Below the pieces are notes generated by a model. That model made no database searches. It had not been told where the DNA came from and saw nothing but the letters and a program-made list of their open reading frames with translations. Shown one piece after another: positions 32,068 through 43,012 of a stretch of 64,000 nucleotides of DNA (position 1 is its first letter; each line of letters begins with the position of its first letter). Location: the NCBI GenBank assembly GCA_020081605.1, contig JAHREC010000018.1, positions 2,976,001 through 3,040,000 on the forward strand, given 5' to 3'. The translations under genes were made by a program, and so were the position numbers. The DNA comes from Albifimbria verrucaria (lineage: Eukaryota > Ascomycota > Sordariomycetes > Hypocreales > Stachybotryaceae).

Positions 32068-33936
32068 CTAGGCGTCCCTGTCAAGCTCATAAAATAGCAG
32101 GTACACCTCCTTCTGCATGCTCAAGACATCACCGGTCTTGGCATCTCGGACTTTTTCGTCGCTCACGCGCCACCACCTATCGGTCGTCGTCTTGCGCCTC
32201 TTCGGCTTCATGTCTCGTACGGCATTTCGCACGCCGGAAGACTTGGGGACGCTGTACCGTCAGTCCCATTCTTGCCCACCGCGAGCTTTGCCAGAGCTGA
32301 CTTGGTGGAAGCTGCCACCGAGCGCAGACTGCTGGAGTCGCCATCCTTGTCCTTGGCGTTGACCTGAGGACTCTGGGGATATCCAGCTCCGAGGGCGTGC
32401 TACGTGGCGGCAGCACGGAAGACTCGAGAGAAGGAGTCGAGGAGCTGCTGCCAGACGAAGGCGACAGCAAGTCGGGTGTTGAGACTGCTGGGCTATCGGT
32501 GCGACGGGCTGATATCTCAGGTGTGGAAATGGGCGTGGGCGTCTTGCTGTAAATCTCGGATGGCTGGAATGTGTTGGGGTTGGCGAAGAAAGTAGGGACG
32601 TTTTGTCGCCTGAAAGCCTCGTAATGACCACTGTTATGGCCACCTCTGTGCCCAACCATGCCCAGAAGCTTGTATTTGTGCTGATCCATCAACCCTCCGA
32701 TGGAGAGCTGCTCCGGGAAAGCCACTCTTGCCGAGTTCTTTTGCGTGATTTGGCCCACCCCATAAATGGACCGGGAAAGATGAATGGCGAGGATCTTGGG
32801 GAAGATGGTCATGCGCGTTGTCTTGGCAATCTTCCTCTTGGGCGCGTACCGAATGTCTCCCAATTCAATGTCCGCAGGTGGGTTTTCGGGATCGATCTCA
32901 ATGGCTGTACGGAGCTGCTCAATACGCTCCCGCGTCTGTGCCTTGAACGATTCTGAGGTTGACCGAGCGAGCTCGTGCTCGAGGTTCGACACAGTTTGGA
33001 GGAGACGGCACATTTCGCATTTGAAGTCGTCGATGTACTCCGTCTTGAAGATACCGTCAAAGCAAGAATTGAGCGTCGTGTAAGAGACCTGAGGCACGGC
33101 GAGCGTGATGGTGCAGAACGTCTCTTCTCTCGGCTTCGTCTTGTACCGGCATGTCTGACATTCAAGTCTTGATTCGTACTTTCCTTCCATAGGAAAGCCC
33201 TCTTCCATTTCGAGAGGGATGATGGCATCGACGGAAGCGCCGTTGATAGCGAGACCATTACGAATGGCTGCGTGGTCTACGCGAACAGCACCGTTACTGT
33301 CGTTTGACGAGGGGCTCCCAGCTGCTTGCTCCGCATCGCTTTGCTCGCTCTGATCCCCATTTGCAGCGAGGGGAGGCCTGTCCTCCGGGCGTAGAGACGA
33401 GCTCTCTGGCCTGCATGGTACTCGTCGCGTAGCCTCTCGGCAACAATTTGCAGGAACTCTTGGGCATCCTGCTGCTGGCGGCTGATCCTTTGTCTGAAGG
33501 CAGCCTCGAGAACCTTGACAAAGGGGAAGGGCGATATGGACTTCTTGTGTATGGGCCGCTCGTTAAGCGAGTCTAGCATGTCCTTGAGTCCGTAAGTGAC
33601 CAGGCCCTCCTGCAGGCCCTGGAGCTTCCACTCGGCAACGTCCTTTGCGCCGAGGGGCTGGACGAGGTTGGTGTAGACGCCAGGGTCCTCGATGCGCCGG
33701 CGGTGGGTTTCGCGAATGAGGTAGATGCGCAGGTCGGGCAGGCCGGCAAGGACCTGCAGAACCGAGTTTATGAAGCAGTCATTGGCCTGGTTACGCAAGC
33801 CGACAATGGTCTTCTTGCGCGAGCTGCCGGCGTCGCCATCGATGGTGAAGTTGGGGCCGAAGACGTAGATGAGGGCAACGGCAGCGAGAGAGGCCCCAGC
33901 GGCGTAGGAGACGACGTTGGAGGGCCTGTCAGGCAT
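32068..33936 (-). CDS. UBP16: Ubiquitin carboxyl-terminal hydrolase, UBP16-like
   Basis: This is a cysteine deubiquitinase of the USP family. A single N-terminal helix (YAAGASLAAVALIYVFG) fits the membrane-anchored UBP16 type of the mitochondrial outer membrane. The Cys box is GLRNQANDCFINSVLQVL (Cys near residue 54). The finger has CQTC and CEMC pairs. The His box is RGGHNSGHYEAFRR. The domain closes with DRWWRVSDEKV and EVYLLFYELD. A Ser/Pro-rich insertion (about residues 440-560) separates the His box from the end. There are no introns. Three single bases are missing, at 33387-33389, 32375-32378 and 32245-32248; corrected length is 623 aa. The start is the ATG directly before the helix; the longer upstream frame is Pro/Arg-rich and unlikely. 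Confidence 0.9.
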
Positions 33937-35571
33937 GGTGAGACAGAGAGAGAGGCGCTCGGGGGCGATCGCAGGTCGGAGTGGCAGGGACAATTTTGCG
34001 GGGAGACGGCGGCGAGGAATCGGAGGAACGGAGGGACAAATGGGGAGAGGCGACAGTGGACGAGACCGAGATATCCGAGGATGTGGGGAAGGGGATTTCT
34101 CAACTGCGCTCCAACTCAAGCATCGCAGTGATGACGACCCGGTCAGACAAAGGCGGCAGGTGATTCAAGGCCCAGCGGCGACGGCATTGAAGCGCGAAGG
34201 GGGTGAGAGAGAAGAGAAACAAAAAAAAACGAAATTGCCCGGGCCCCGAGGGAAAAGAGCGAGTTTGATCCGCGATGGACGGAACACGCACAGTACAAGA
34301 CAGGCGGCGTCGTCGGTTAGCGCAACGAGTCCCCTCGCCTGGTGTCTAGTGCGATCATAACCAACTCACTAATCCAGCAACTCACTAACCCAGCATGGTG
34401 GGTGGATGCGGGTGTGTGTGTGTGTGTGGTGTCACTGGTGCGGTGCGGTGCGGTGCGGTGCGGTGCGGTGCAGTGCGGGTGGTGTGCAGGGCCCTGCAAG
34501 GCGAGCCAACGATGGGCGTGGAGGAGGTGGATGTCCCCGGGCTCCCATGGGCGGGACACGTTGTTCCGTGCCTGGTTCTCTTTTTCTTGTCCTTCTCGAA
34601 CGGCTCCAACTTGTTCTCCGCGTCTGCTCCACTCGGAAATAACGAGCGAACTGTGCTGTGCCGTGCTGTAGCTGTAGCTGTGGCTGTGGCTGTAAATGCC
34701 GTCTTGTTGTACCTCGCCGTGAGTGAGATGACCCGTGGTGGTGATTCCCAGGGTTGTTTTTTCTCTTTCTTTTCTTTGTTCGCTCGCCAGACCATGTTGT
34801 CCGTCCGCTATTCTTTGTATCATCCTCCCCTTGGCTCGGAACCTTTCCGTCGTGCAGCCGTGCATTTCGCACAGGTGAGGTGGTAAGGCTAGAACGGGTC
34901 GTTTTTAGCGCAAGGCCAGCAGCGTGCATGTGGGGGGACATGAGCACGGGGAAGAAGTCATCACCAAGTTCGTGTAGTTCTTGTATGGAGGCAATGGCTT
35001 AGGTAACCCAGTACCAGCAGAACCGTCTGTCAAGACAAACATGGCCAAAAATGGTTGTCTCAGAAGCGCAACTCCAAAGAGGGTTTACTCAGAGACAGCA
35101 TCGCCTCTGTGGGAGAGGGCAGTAGCTCCCTCTTATATACACAAGGAAAGCGAAGCAGACAAACAGCTTTTGTGTAACCAATATAACAAATATTGGCGGT
35201 TAGCTACATCAATTCTACAGTATACCCTAACTAGATCGAGGAACCAGGAGTCGTTCAAAGAAGAATATGTGGTTGTAGTTGTTTCTTTAATATCGCTTGG
35301 CTGCAATGCTCGCTCTTGGCTTCTCTCTCTCTCCTGTAGATACTATTCCGCACCAACATCCTCTTCTACTTGAACACTCCTTTGTCTGCTCTACAGTACA
35401 AGCAAACATTCTGATGTGTCTATCTGATCATGGGATTGATGAGAATACCTTAACGACCAAGCTACTATGCTCATTCCATCTCTGTCGTCTTCTGGTGCTG
35501 TGTCCTGCATCCACCCGAGTCTCTCCGTCACCACAGTAAATAAACTTATCATCATTATCGTAGAGAAGCGT
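33937..35571. promoter_or_regulatory. Upstream region of the UBP16-like gene with GT and GGTGC arrays
   Basis: This 1.6-kb region between the deubiquitinase start and the F-box-like stop contains a GT run, a GGTGC array and a short CTGTAG/CTGTGG repeat near 34665-34695. Open frames over it come from the repeats. No gene is supported. Confidence 0.5.
34411..34478. repeat. (GT)n followed by (GGTGC)n array
   Basis: A GT dinucleotide run (34411-34429) is followed by about eight tandem GGTGC pentamers (34436-34478). Because the unit is five bases long, the array is open in all frames and produces artefactual Cys/Ala/Val-rich or Thr/Pro/His-rich peptides. Confidence 0.85.
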
Positions 35572-36558
35572 CTATCCAATCTTTTGTCCCTCCCACTCCC
35601 ACAAACTGCCCTCTAGTGCGCCTCGACGAACCCAGTCCGTAACGAGTTCACGCGGTGTATCATCGGCGTAGAACGGCCGCGGAACCTCGTATAGCTCGAC
35701 CGTCATCCTCTGTTCCGGGTCGATTTCCTCCCACCGCACCGTCGTCACCGGCTCGGCTTCCCACGCCGCCTCCATAAGCACCACTTTCACTTTTCGCGTA
35801 AGCCGTGGGTCATCCCGTGGCAGCTTGTGGAAGTACTCGTCTTTGATGTTGACCGAGTCCAGGTGTAGCGAGTTCGCCAGCACGACGTGCTCCAGCTTGG
35901 GCAGCGTCGCAATATCCCACCACAGCCAGTGGCTGGTCATGGGGCAGCCGAAAAGAGCCACCCGCTTCAGGTCCGGCCACAGCCGCCATACGTCCGTGCC
36001 GCCGTAGGGCCCGCTCAGCATCGGGTATTCGCCCACGCACACAAACTCCTCGAGCCGGTGGAGCTGCTCGAAGCCCTCGCGGAGCGTCTTCTTCACGTTG
36101 AGGTGGTCGTCGACCCAGTCTAGGGTGCTGAAGGGCATCTGCACCACGAGCCGGCGCAGCGTCTCGCACACCTCGCAGAACAGCTCGCGCACCCACATGG
36201 CGACGGGCTGGTCATCCAGGGACTTGCCGAACGGCGCCAGGTAGAGCGAGGTCAGATGCCGCAGCGGCAGGGCCGGCGGTAGTGTCGGGACGAGGCGCGG
36301 CATGCACAGCAACAGGTCAGCGAGGCGGCGGGCCGAGTCGACGTAGGCGCACCTCTGGCGCAGCAGCCTCGAGGCCAGCTCGTACGTGGCCCGCGAGACC
36401 CTGGTGAGCGACAGCAGCGTTCGCGTGGCGCTGTGCGAGGGCGCGACAAGGGCGCGCGGGTTCGCTGGCACGACGGCCTCGATAATGTGGAGGAGGATCT
36501 CGGGCGGCAGCTTGGCTGGCCCGACCGGCGAGCTGGCCGGAGGCAAAGCGTGTTCCAT
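35572..36558 (-). CDS. F-box-like protein, intact, intronless
   Basis: A 328-aa protein with an F-box-like N-terminus (residues 16-60): KLPPEILLHIIEAVVPANPR then LLSLTRVSRATYELASRLL, as in many fungal F-box proteins that pair with Skp1 in SCF ubiquitin ligases. The rest looks like degenerate leucine-rich repeats (LRHLTSLYLAPFG, LPKLEHVVLANSLHLD, DLKRVALFGCPM). No substrate can be named. Unlike its neighbours it has no frameshift and is very GC-rich, with GC-ending codons. Confidence 0.8.
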   Translation of the reverse strand: MEHALPPASSPVGPAKLPPEILLHIIEAVVPANPRALVAPSHSATRTLLSLTRVSRATYELASRLLRQRCAYVDSARRLADLLLCMPRLVPTLPPALPLRHLTSLYLAPFGKSLDDQPVAMWVRELFCEVCETLRRLVVQMPFSTLDWVDDHLNVKKTLREGFEQLHRLEEFVCVGEYPMLSGPYGGTDVWRLWPDLKRVALFGCPMTSHWLWWDIATLPKLEHVVLANSLHLDSVNIKDEYFHKLPRDDPRLTRKVKVVLMEAAWEAEPVTTVRWEEIDPEQRMTVELYEVPRPFYADDTPRELVTDWVRRGALEGSLWEWEGQKIG

Positions 36559-37486
36559 GGCAGGTGTTCAGGCGGCAGCACTACGACGCATTTTCAACCA
36601 CAATGCGACGATCTCGAAAACCACTTCCCTGGGGGCGCGCGGGTGCTTCTGCATTCCAAATCGACCGGAAGCGTCCAAGGTGCAGCTCATCTTGAAACAG
36701 ACAGAGCCCGTTGGGAGAGAGATAAGCCCAAGCAAGGTAAGGCAAGGCCCCGGATGTAGGCTAAGATAATGGAACAGGTCCGCGGGCGCCCATACATAAA
36801 TCGTGGCTGGGCTTGCTCCAAGCGCTGAACGGACTGACGTATGTTAGTGGTAGTCCGAGTTACTAGGTAACTTAGTAACGTAGGAGGCACAGTGCTGAAC
36901 AGAATACCCAGCTTGTAACCAGATGCAATTTGTGAGACATGCGGCTTTGTCTGTCTTGCAGTGCCGTCTCGTCTTCTACATGACAGACCTTTTGGACAAC
37001 GTGCCATAATACCTTTAATAAAATCACGCTGAATTTGGAGCATTTGTGTGTATTGCTTGCCCCTTCCAAGAACCAACTAACTGATCTAGAGCCGACTGAA
37101 GCATCAAGCCCACCTCAACCACTAACTATACATCCTATGCTGTCCCATCCACCCATGCATGCCAATCGAATCCAGAAAGCACCGTCCTTCTCTATTATGA
37201 TGGTACAGGTTGTCTATCCATAGCTTATGCAGCATCAAACGCCCAATGCTCATGCCCACAGACTCAGAGATCTATACGCCATTGCCGCCAAGCACAGGTA
37301 AACACATATACGCTTCAATGCTCCCTCACGTCTCCCTTCTCCCCTGCCACGTTATTTCTTGGAGGGACTTCCGTAGCTGAACTCAACATTCCACAGGAGT
37401 CCCAGACCACTGATTTCTTCGTAGGGCTGTTGCTCTCTTCCCTTCGAGGTCTTGTCCGTGGCTGTCGGGCATCCATCAGCAACCCA
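36559..37486. other. Spacer between F-box-like gene and ATG11 3' end
   Basis: This 928-bp region contains the F-box gene promoter and ATG11 3' flank. No gene, RNA or strong repeat is visible. Confidence 0.45.
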
Positions 37487-40400
37487 CTATGGTCCAAGCA
37501 GGGAGTCGACATCTCGTACCTCGGAATTGTTTCCTCCACCGACGTTCGGGCCTGGCACTTGGCCTGGAACTTGCTTCTGCGCCTCGTCATTGCTACCGGC
37601 AACTCGTTGGCTATCTGCGACGTCTGCCTGACCCGTCCCAGCGTTGGCTGCAGTGAGCAGGCCGCCATGTGTTGGGCTTGTACCGGAAGGGGTGTCGGGA
37701 GCCACAGCACGTAGGGAGTTCGTCTCGCTGGCTAAAGCGCTACTGTTCTTTAAAAACCCGTCCCTCCAATAGCGAAAGGTAGCGCCTTCTTGGAGCCGGA
37801 ACTGCTCCGCCGGCTTTCCAAGCTCTTCGACAGTGTCTTGTTAATACCTTCTATGCTTGCTACGCTCTCCCTGTTCTTGCCCTTCCCTTGGATGCATGAA
37901 CGTGCATATCTGCCGTTGCTTCCACATTATTGGCCGCAACGGTCGACTTCCCATTCCGGGGTTGCCGGGGCCCCGGGTTTGTCCTCAACTGCATCAATCA
38001 AGTACCATCTAAGTCCGTCGGACAGCTGGAACGGGTTATCATTCTCTTCGTCGTTGATGGAGTCGGATTCATTCGGTTGCTGCAGACTCTTTGAAAGATC
38101 AACCACTCGCTCTTGTACCCGAGTGATCCTGGCCACAAGCCACTCTCGATGTCGAAGTCGATGGCTATCCTGTTCTCGGAGAAAGTAATGGGGAAGCCAA
38201 CGTTGAACGCGGCCCAGGCCCCAGCTTGTTGATTGCGAGTAGGCAGGAACAGGGCAAGGTCTCCCTCCTTGAAGTGCTTGAAAGCGATCTTGTCATGGGA
38301 TTCCTTTTGCATTGTATGTGCCCGGTCTCTGTATGAGCGAGCTTCCCTCTGCCATTTTCGGGCCTTGTGCTCCGCCTCCTTGATTCTGTGATACAAGGTC
38401 TCCGAAAATAGATCCACGTCGAAGTTTCCAAGCTTTGTCATGAAAGCATTGTATTTCTCTGTTTCGATGGCAGGATCGTTACCGTTCATCCAGTAAAGAA
38501 GTTCCAGATCCGTGCTATCAGTCATGGCTCGACCGCCGATGCTGACCGAGCGGCGGAGCGAGGAACCTGGATCCGATGAATCATTTGGATTCTGCGTTGA
38601 CCTTTCGAGACGGGGAGCCGTGCAACTGTCATGCCTTCAGAACTACGACTCACGCTATACCCGGTTCTTTCCAAGAGACGTGTCAGGCGGTCATTCTGCG
38701 AGTACAGTCGCTGGGTAAGATCTTTGGTTCTGTCATCCCGAGCTTCATGCAGAGCGTTTGATCGCACAAACTTGGACTGAACATCATCCGACTTTTCCCT
38801 GAATAGACGAAGCTCCTCTTCCAGGCTGCCCAGTTGCGATTTGCGAGAAGCGGCCTCTTCACTGAGCTTCATGACCTTCTTCTCTTCCTCTTCCAACTTC
38901 TTCTGCAGTGTTTCTGATCCAGTCTCACCATCAGAGAGCTGCTTTCTGAGAAGACTGAGCTGATCTCTTCCCTCAGATACGTCGTCTTCCAATGCCTTGG
39001 CTTTGGCCTTTTCCTCAGCGAGACTTTCCCGTGCATGCATAACTGCCATTTCTTCTGTCGATAATCTGTCCTTGGTGTCCGCCAATTCTGTACGGAGTTC
39101 TTTGGCAGTATGTGTAGCTTGCTCCAAATCCGCACGCAATAACGCGACATCTTGCTCGGTGTTATCTAGTTTGACCACTAGATCAGCAGCGCGAGACATG
39201 AGCACCTCAGTTAGGTCCTGAGCGCTGTCGGGCATGGCTGCTTTTTGGGCATTAACTCCACGAACAACTTGTGGATTGTTTGACGATGTCGCTCCAAATC
39301 CTCCTCGGCGACCTGCAGGTTTTTGGAGATGTTTCGATTCTCACTTTGCAGGTCAGAGATTTGACGTTCCGATGCATCGATTTGTTCTCTCTGCATACGA
39401 CTTTCTTTGCGAAGAAAGTCCACCTGGCCTTGCATCTTGAGAGTCTCATCACCCCATCCATTGGTCAAGCGCTGAACCTCAGCCTCCAATGATTGGATTT
39501 TCTCGTCATACGATGTCTTCTCGTTTTCACGCGATACGTCAAAATTCTCGATTTCGTCTTCAGTCTCTTCAAGTCGGGCCTTGAGAGTTTTGATCTCGTC
39601 TTCGAGAGATTTCCGTTCATCCAGAAACTCACGCTTAAGAGCTTCCATGTTCTCGAGGAGGTCCTTCTTGGTCGAATTGACTTCCTGGATTTGATCCTTC
39701 ATGTCGTCGTGCTGCGTCGCATGATTGTTGAGGTCTTTCTGAAAGCGAGATGAGCGTTCCCGTTCCTCTTGCAACTCGGTTTCAAGCTGCGCTACTCGAC
39801 GGACAAGTGCCTCATTGGCCTCTGAACCTTGGTCTTCGGGGCGATTAGGCTTTTCCGAAGAAACAGAGTTATGTCTTTCATAAGATTGGTTGTTCTGTGG
39901 TTGAAATAGGTTCCCGGGCCGTGATGCCTGGCTCTGTCTGTGCAGAAGATCTTCCAGCCGTCTTATTCTGCTCTCCGCCGTCTTCACTTTACTCTCGAGC
40001 TTAGACTTGTCATCCTGAAGGGAGCGAAGAAGTTCATCATCGCCTCGAATCATCAGTCCGCTTCGTCCCAGGGCTGCCTCATGAACACTCCTGTTCTTGA
40101 AGGCCTTGAGCCGCTTCGATTGCTGCTTAGTGGGGCTGGTCAGTTCCTGAACGAGCTTGGTGACATCCTCAACGATAGATTGATCCGTGCCTTGAGCCTC
40201 CAGTGATTGGATGAATGACTCTAACTCATCCTTTGGGACGGATGGCCAAGGTGTGTCATCGCCGAGCAGGTTCACCTCTAGCCCCATAACATTAGTATCA
40301 AGACTTGGGCCATAAGTGCTCCTGACCATCTTCTGCCACCTTCTGCGGCGTTTAGATTCTTCGTCTTGGAATAAGGCCATCTCATTTGCCAGAGTGGAGG

Positions 40401-41786
40401 AATCAGTCTTGACTTTGTCAATCCATTCCCGCCGCCGAATAGCCTCCACTACAAAGGAAGCATACATATACGGTAGCTGATGAATGAGTCGCAGGTAGTC
40501 GAAAGTCGTCATGTCGTCCTCGGATTGGTTAAGCACATTGATTTGGTTTTTTACACTACTATGTAAAGAAGTAATGTCGGTGATAGCCTGCATAAAGGTG
40601 ATGGATTCCCGGCTGATGTCGTTCCGAGCCTTAGTCGCATATCGTAGCATATCATCCATATCACTCGCGCGTTTCTTCAAGGTTGGGACAAGCCGTTCGG
40701 TGTGATTGGATGCCGTCTTGGACGCTTGAGCAACGTCCCTCTGAGAGTTGCCATAGCCCAGCGCGGTTCGATAGTCAGAGTCGATTTGTTTCACAACCGC
40801 TTCGATATCTTCAAGTAGCTCAGCCGTGTCGTTGCTGTGGCTGATAATAGAGCGGGCCATTAGTTTGTCGAAATCTGCAATAAGCCCCTCCAGGCCCTTG
40901 TACATCTTGTTGGCAACTTGATCGAGATCGGTGGCCTTGTCTTTAAACCTCCGGTGAGCTGTCGACGCGAGCTTCCCTGCTTTTTGGCCGTGTCCAACTC
41001 GATGAGATCTTCAAGAGTGGGATGGGACTTGTTGGATTCACGGCGAGTCATGAATCTAACCATGGTCGGTGACACTGGGGTATTTCTGGCGAGGTCAAGA
41101 TACCGTTCCCAGTTGCTGGCCAACTGCTCATGCTCCGTGAGTGCTGGCCCAACCCAGTTCTTCAACTCTGTGTACTTGGGCTCAATCTGCTTGATGCTGA
41201 TTTCCAGATTGGCGACGGCAGCATCCAGACACTTGATCATGACATCGATTTCATCGTATCTTTCTTGCGCAGCGACATGACGACGCCGGCATTCCTCTGC
41301 CAGCCGCACGGCCCACGCCCGGCGCTCTTTGTATAGATCCTGCCATGATGAGATGTCTTGGACATTCTCTATCGAATTTGGAGCATTAGAAACAGAGAAC
41401 CGTCTTGGTAACGGTGCTTCGGACAAGAGCGAGGAGGCATTCGCAGGGATTTCGATTGGGTGACTCGAACATCGTACACGTATATCTCTTTCTGGGGCAG
41501 CGTATCAGCGAACCTTTGAGCTCGGACAAGCAGAGGTACAGCAACAAACCTCGGCGTGCAAACTGGCGAGCTTGACACTACGGCCTTGCGGTGTCAAGGC
41601 CACAAAATGTTGAGGCGACACAGAGCTGTTTCGGGAAACCCAGACCTTTAGATCATCGAGACTGGTGGGGAGTTAGCATGTCCCAAACACCCGGGCCAGG
41701 CAGCCGTCGCACACTCACCTGGAGAACTGTGTGGTGTCGACCTCCAAGCGTTGGCCCGTATGGGCTATCAACACTTGCAAAGCCAT
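37487..41786 (-). CDS. ATG11: Autophagy scaffold ATG11
   Basis: This is the selective-autophagy adaptor that links cargo receptors to the Atg1 kinase complex at the phagophore assembly site. Exons are 41786-41719, 41661-41550 and 41491-37487. The N-terminus has a ubiquitin-like start (QVLIAHTGQRLEVDTTQFSS, LDDLKVWVSRNSSVSPQHFV). Long coiled coils fill the middle, including an APG17-like part near residues 150-500 and Leu/Glu/Lys heptads to about residue 1000. The ATG11 C-terminal domain is clear: KEGDLALFLPTRN, AWAAFNVGFPHYFL and REWLVARITRVQERVVDLS. The tail ends in SEVRDVDSLLGP. Nine single bases are missing in A, C, G or T runs, among them 41446, 40981, 39242, 38603, 38190 and four between 37740 and 37970. 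Corrected length is 1397 aa. Confidence 0.93.
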
Positions 41787-42204
41787 CCCAAGACATCTCC
41801 CGCAGACCAACACCCGGCGCTGAGCAACCGACCGGACGCGAAAGGAAATCTAAGGTCTACTGGCGATGGAGGGCGGCAGCGATATAAGGATGCAGCGACT
41901 GGACAACCGATAGGCGCTTGTCGCATGACGGAGACGGACGCCTCTAGGCACGGGACCCCCAAGGACGTCAGGTATCCACCTCTGGCACTGAGTTGAGAGA
42001 CCCTGTTAGATAAGGCAACCAGATAGCACGCCACAGTGGCTTGGGCTGGAGCACTGACACCAGCCACACATGCTAACCACCAAAACCACCAAAACCACCA
42101 AGGTGTTGTTGACCTCGTGAGGGAACACTTACAGTGAATTTGATCGGGGAGCAACTCAACAACAGGGCTTTGCAGTAGATGCGCATCTCACAGTAGAACC
42201 AACA
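41787..42204. promoter_or_regulatory. Divergent promoter region ATG11 / CENP-H-like
   Basis: This 418-bp region separates the two divergent start codons. It contains three CCACCAAAA units at 42077-42101, about 100 bp upstream of the CENP-H-like start. Confidence 0.5.
42077..42101. repeat. Triplicated CCACCAAAA nonamer
   Basis: Three near-identical tandem ACCACCAAA units in the divergent promoter region. Confidence 0.7.
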
Positions 42205-43012
42205 ATGGCTGATCCACAAGACCACCCCATGACGGATGGCCCTGATAGCGAAGCGCGCCTACCATTGTCGGAGGATGAGCAGAAGATACTTGCGCTCTAC
42301 GACAAGCTGCAAGAAGTACGACTTGAGATTGCCATCATCAACGCGCAGCACTCCCAACAGCCAGGCATGGACTTCACAAACTACAGCTTGACGCGCCCCA
42401 GCTTACAAATCTACAGAAGCTCAGGCGGATGCCACCGAAGAGCAAGCCCAGAAGGCACAGCATGATCTCTTAGAGGCCAAGGCCAAGTACAAACTTCGCA
42501 ATGAAGTGGTTGAAGCAGTCATCACGGCAAACCCGATTCTCAGGGCAGTGCACAATGGCATCAATGCCTCTCCAGTAGAACGGCATGTATCCAGCTTTAC
42601 CCAGTGCCCATGCTTTCATACTAACATATGCCAGCGACCTCTTGCCTTACGTTAAGCGTAGAGATGACTTGGCTAAATCAATGGCTAAACAGGCGTCAGA
42701 TATTGGCGAGCTTCGGCACCAGATGACAGAGATTCAAAGTCAGTCTTTGCAGGTGACGCGCAAGAACGTCCAGCTTGCAGCAGAGCTGTTCGATCTTGCA
42801 GAGCAAGTCAAGAGAAAAAGACTGGACAATGGGAAGCTGCTGGGATGCAGCCCGAGTTGGCGCAAGCAGAAGATGAAGTCAAATCGAGCAAACGACGATG
42901 GAGGATCATGAAGGGCGTGGCCAGTGGCATGGTTGCTGGTAGCGGAGTGAACTGGGCAGCGGACGAGAGTCTCTGTGAGATAGTGCTTGATCCAGAGGAC
43001 GAGGATGAATGA
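42205..43012 (+). CDS. CENP-H-like kinetochore protein
   Basis: A coiled-coil protein of about 251 aa that resembles fungal CENP-H/Fta3 proteins of the inner kinetochore (CCAN/Mis6-Sim4 complex). Landmarks are LSEDEQKILALYDKLQEVRL near the N-terminus, KYKLRNEVVEAVITANPILR, DLLPYVKRRDDLAK and a basic-coiled end (KSSKRRWRIMKGVASGM) followed by an acidic tail. Exons are 42205-42582 and 42635-43012. The intron starts with GC (GCATGT) instead of GT. The first exon changes frame near 42390-42410 (one extra C or two missing bases), and one G is missing near 42830-42835. The assignment rests on overall pattern and is less sure than for the enzymes. Confidence 0.7.

Noticed and set aside
34342..34947. 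Four overlapping open frames of 109-182 codons on both strands.
   Set aside because: They are produced by the GT and GGTGC arrays, which lack stops in all frames.
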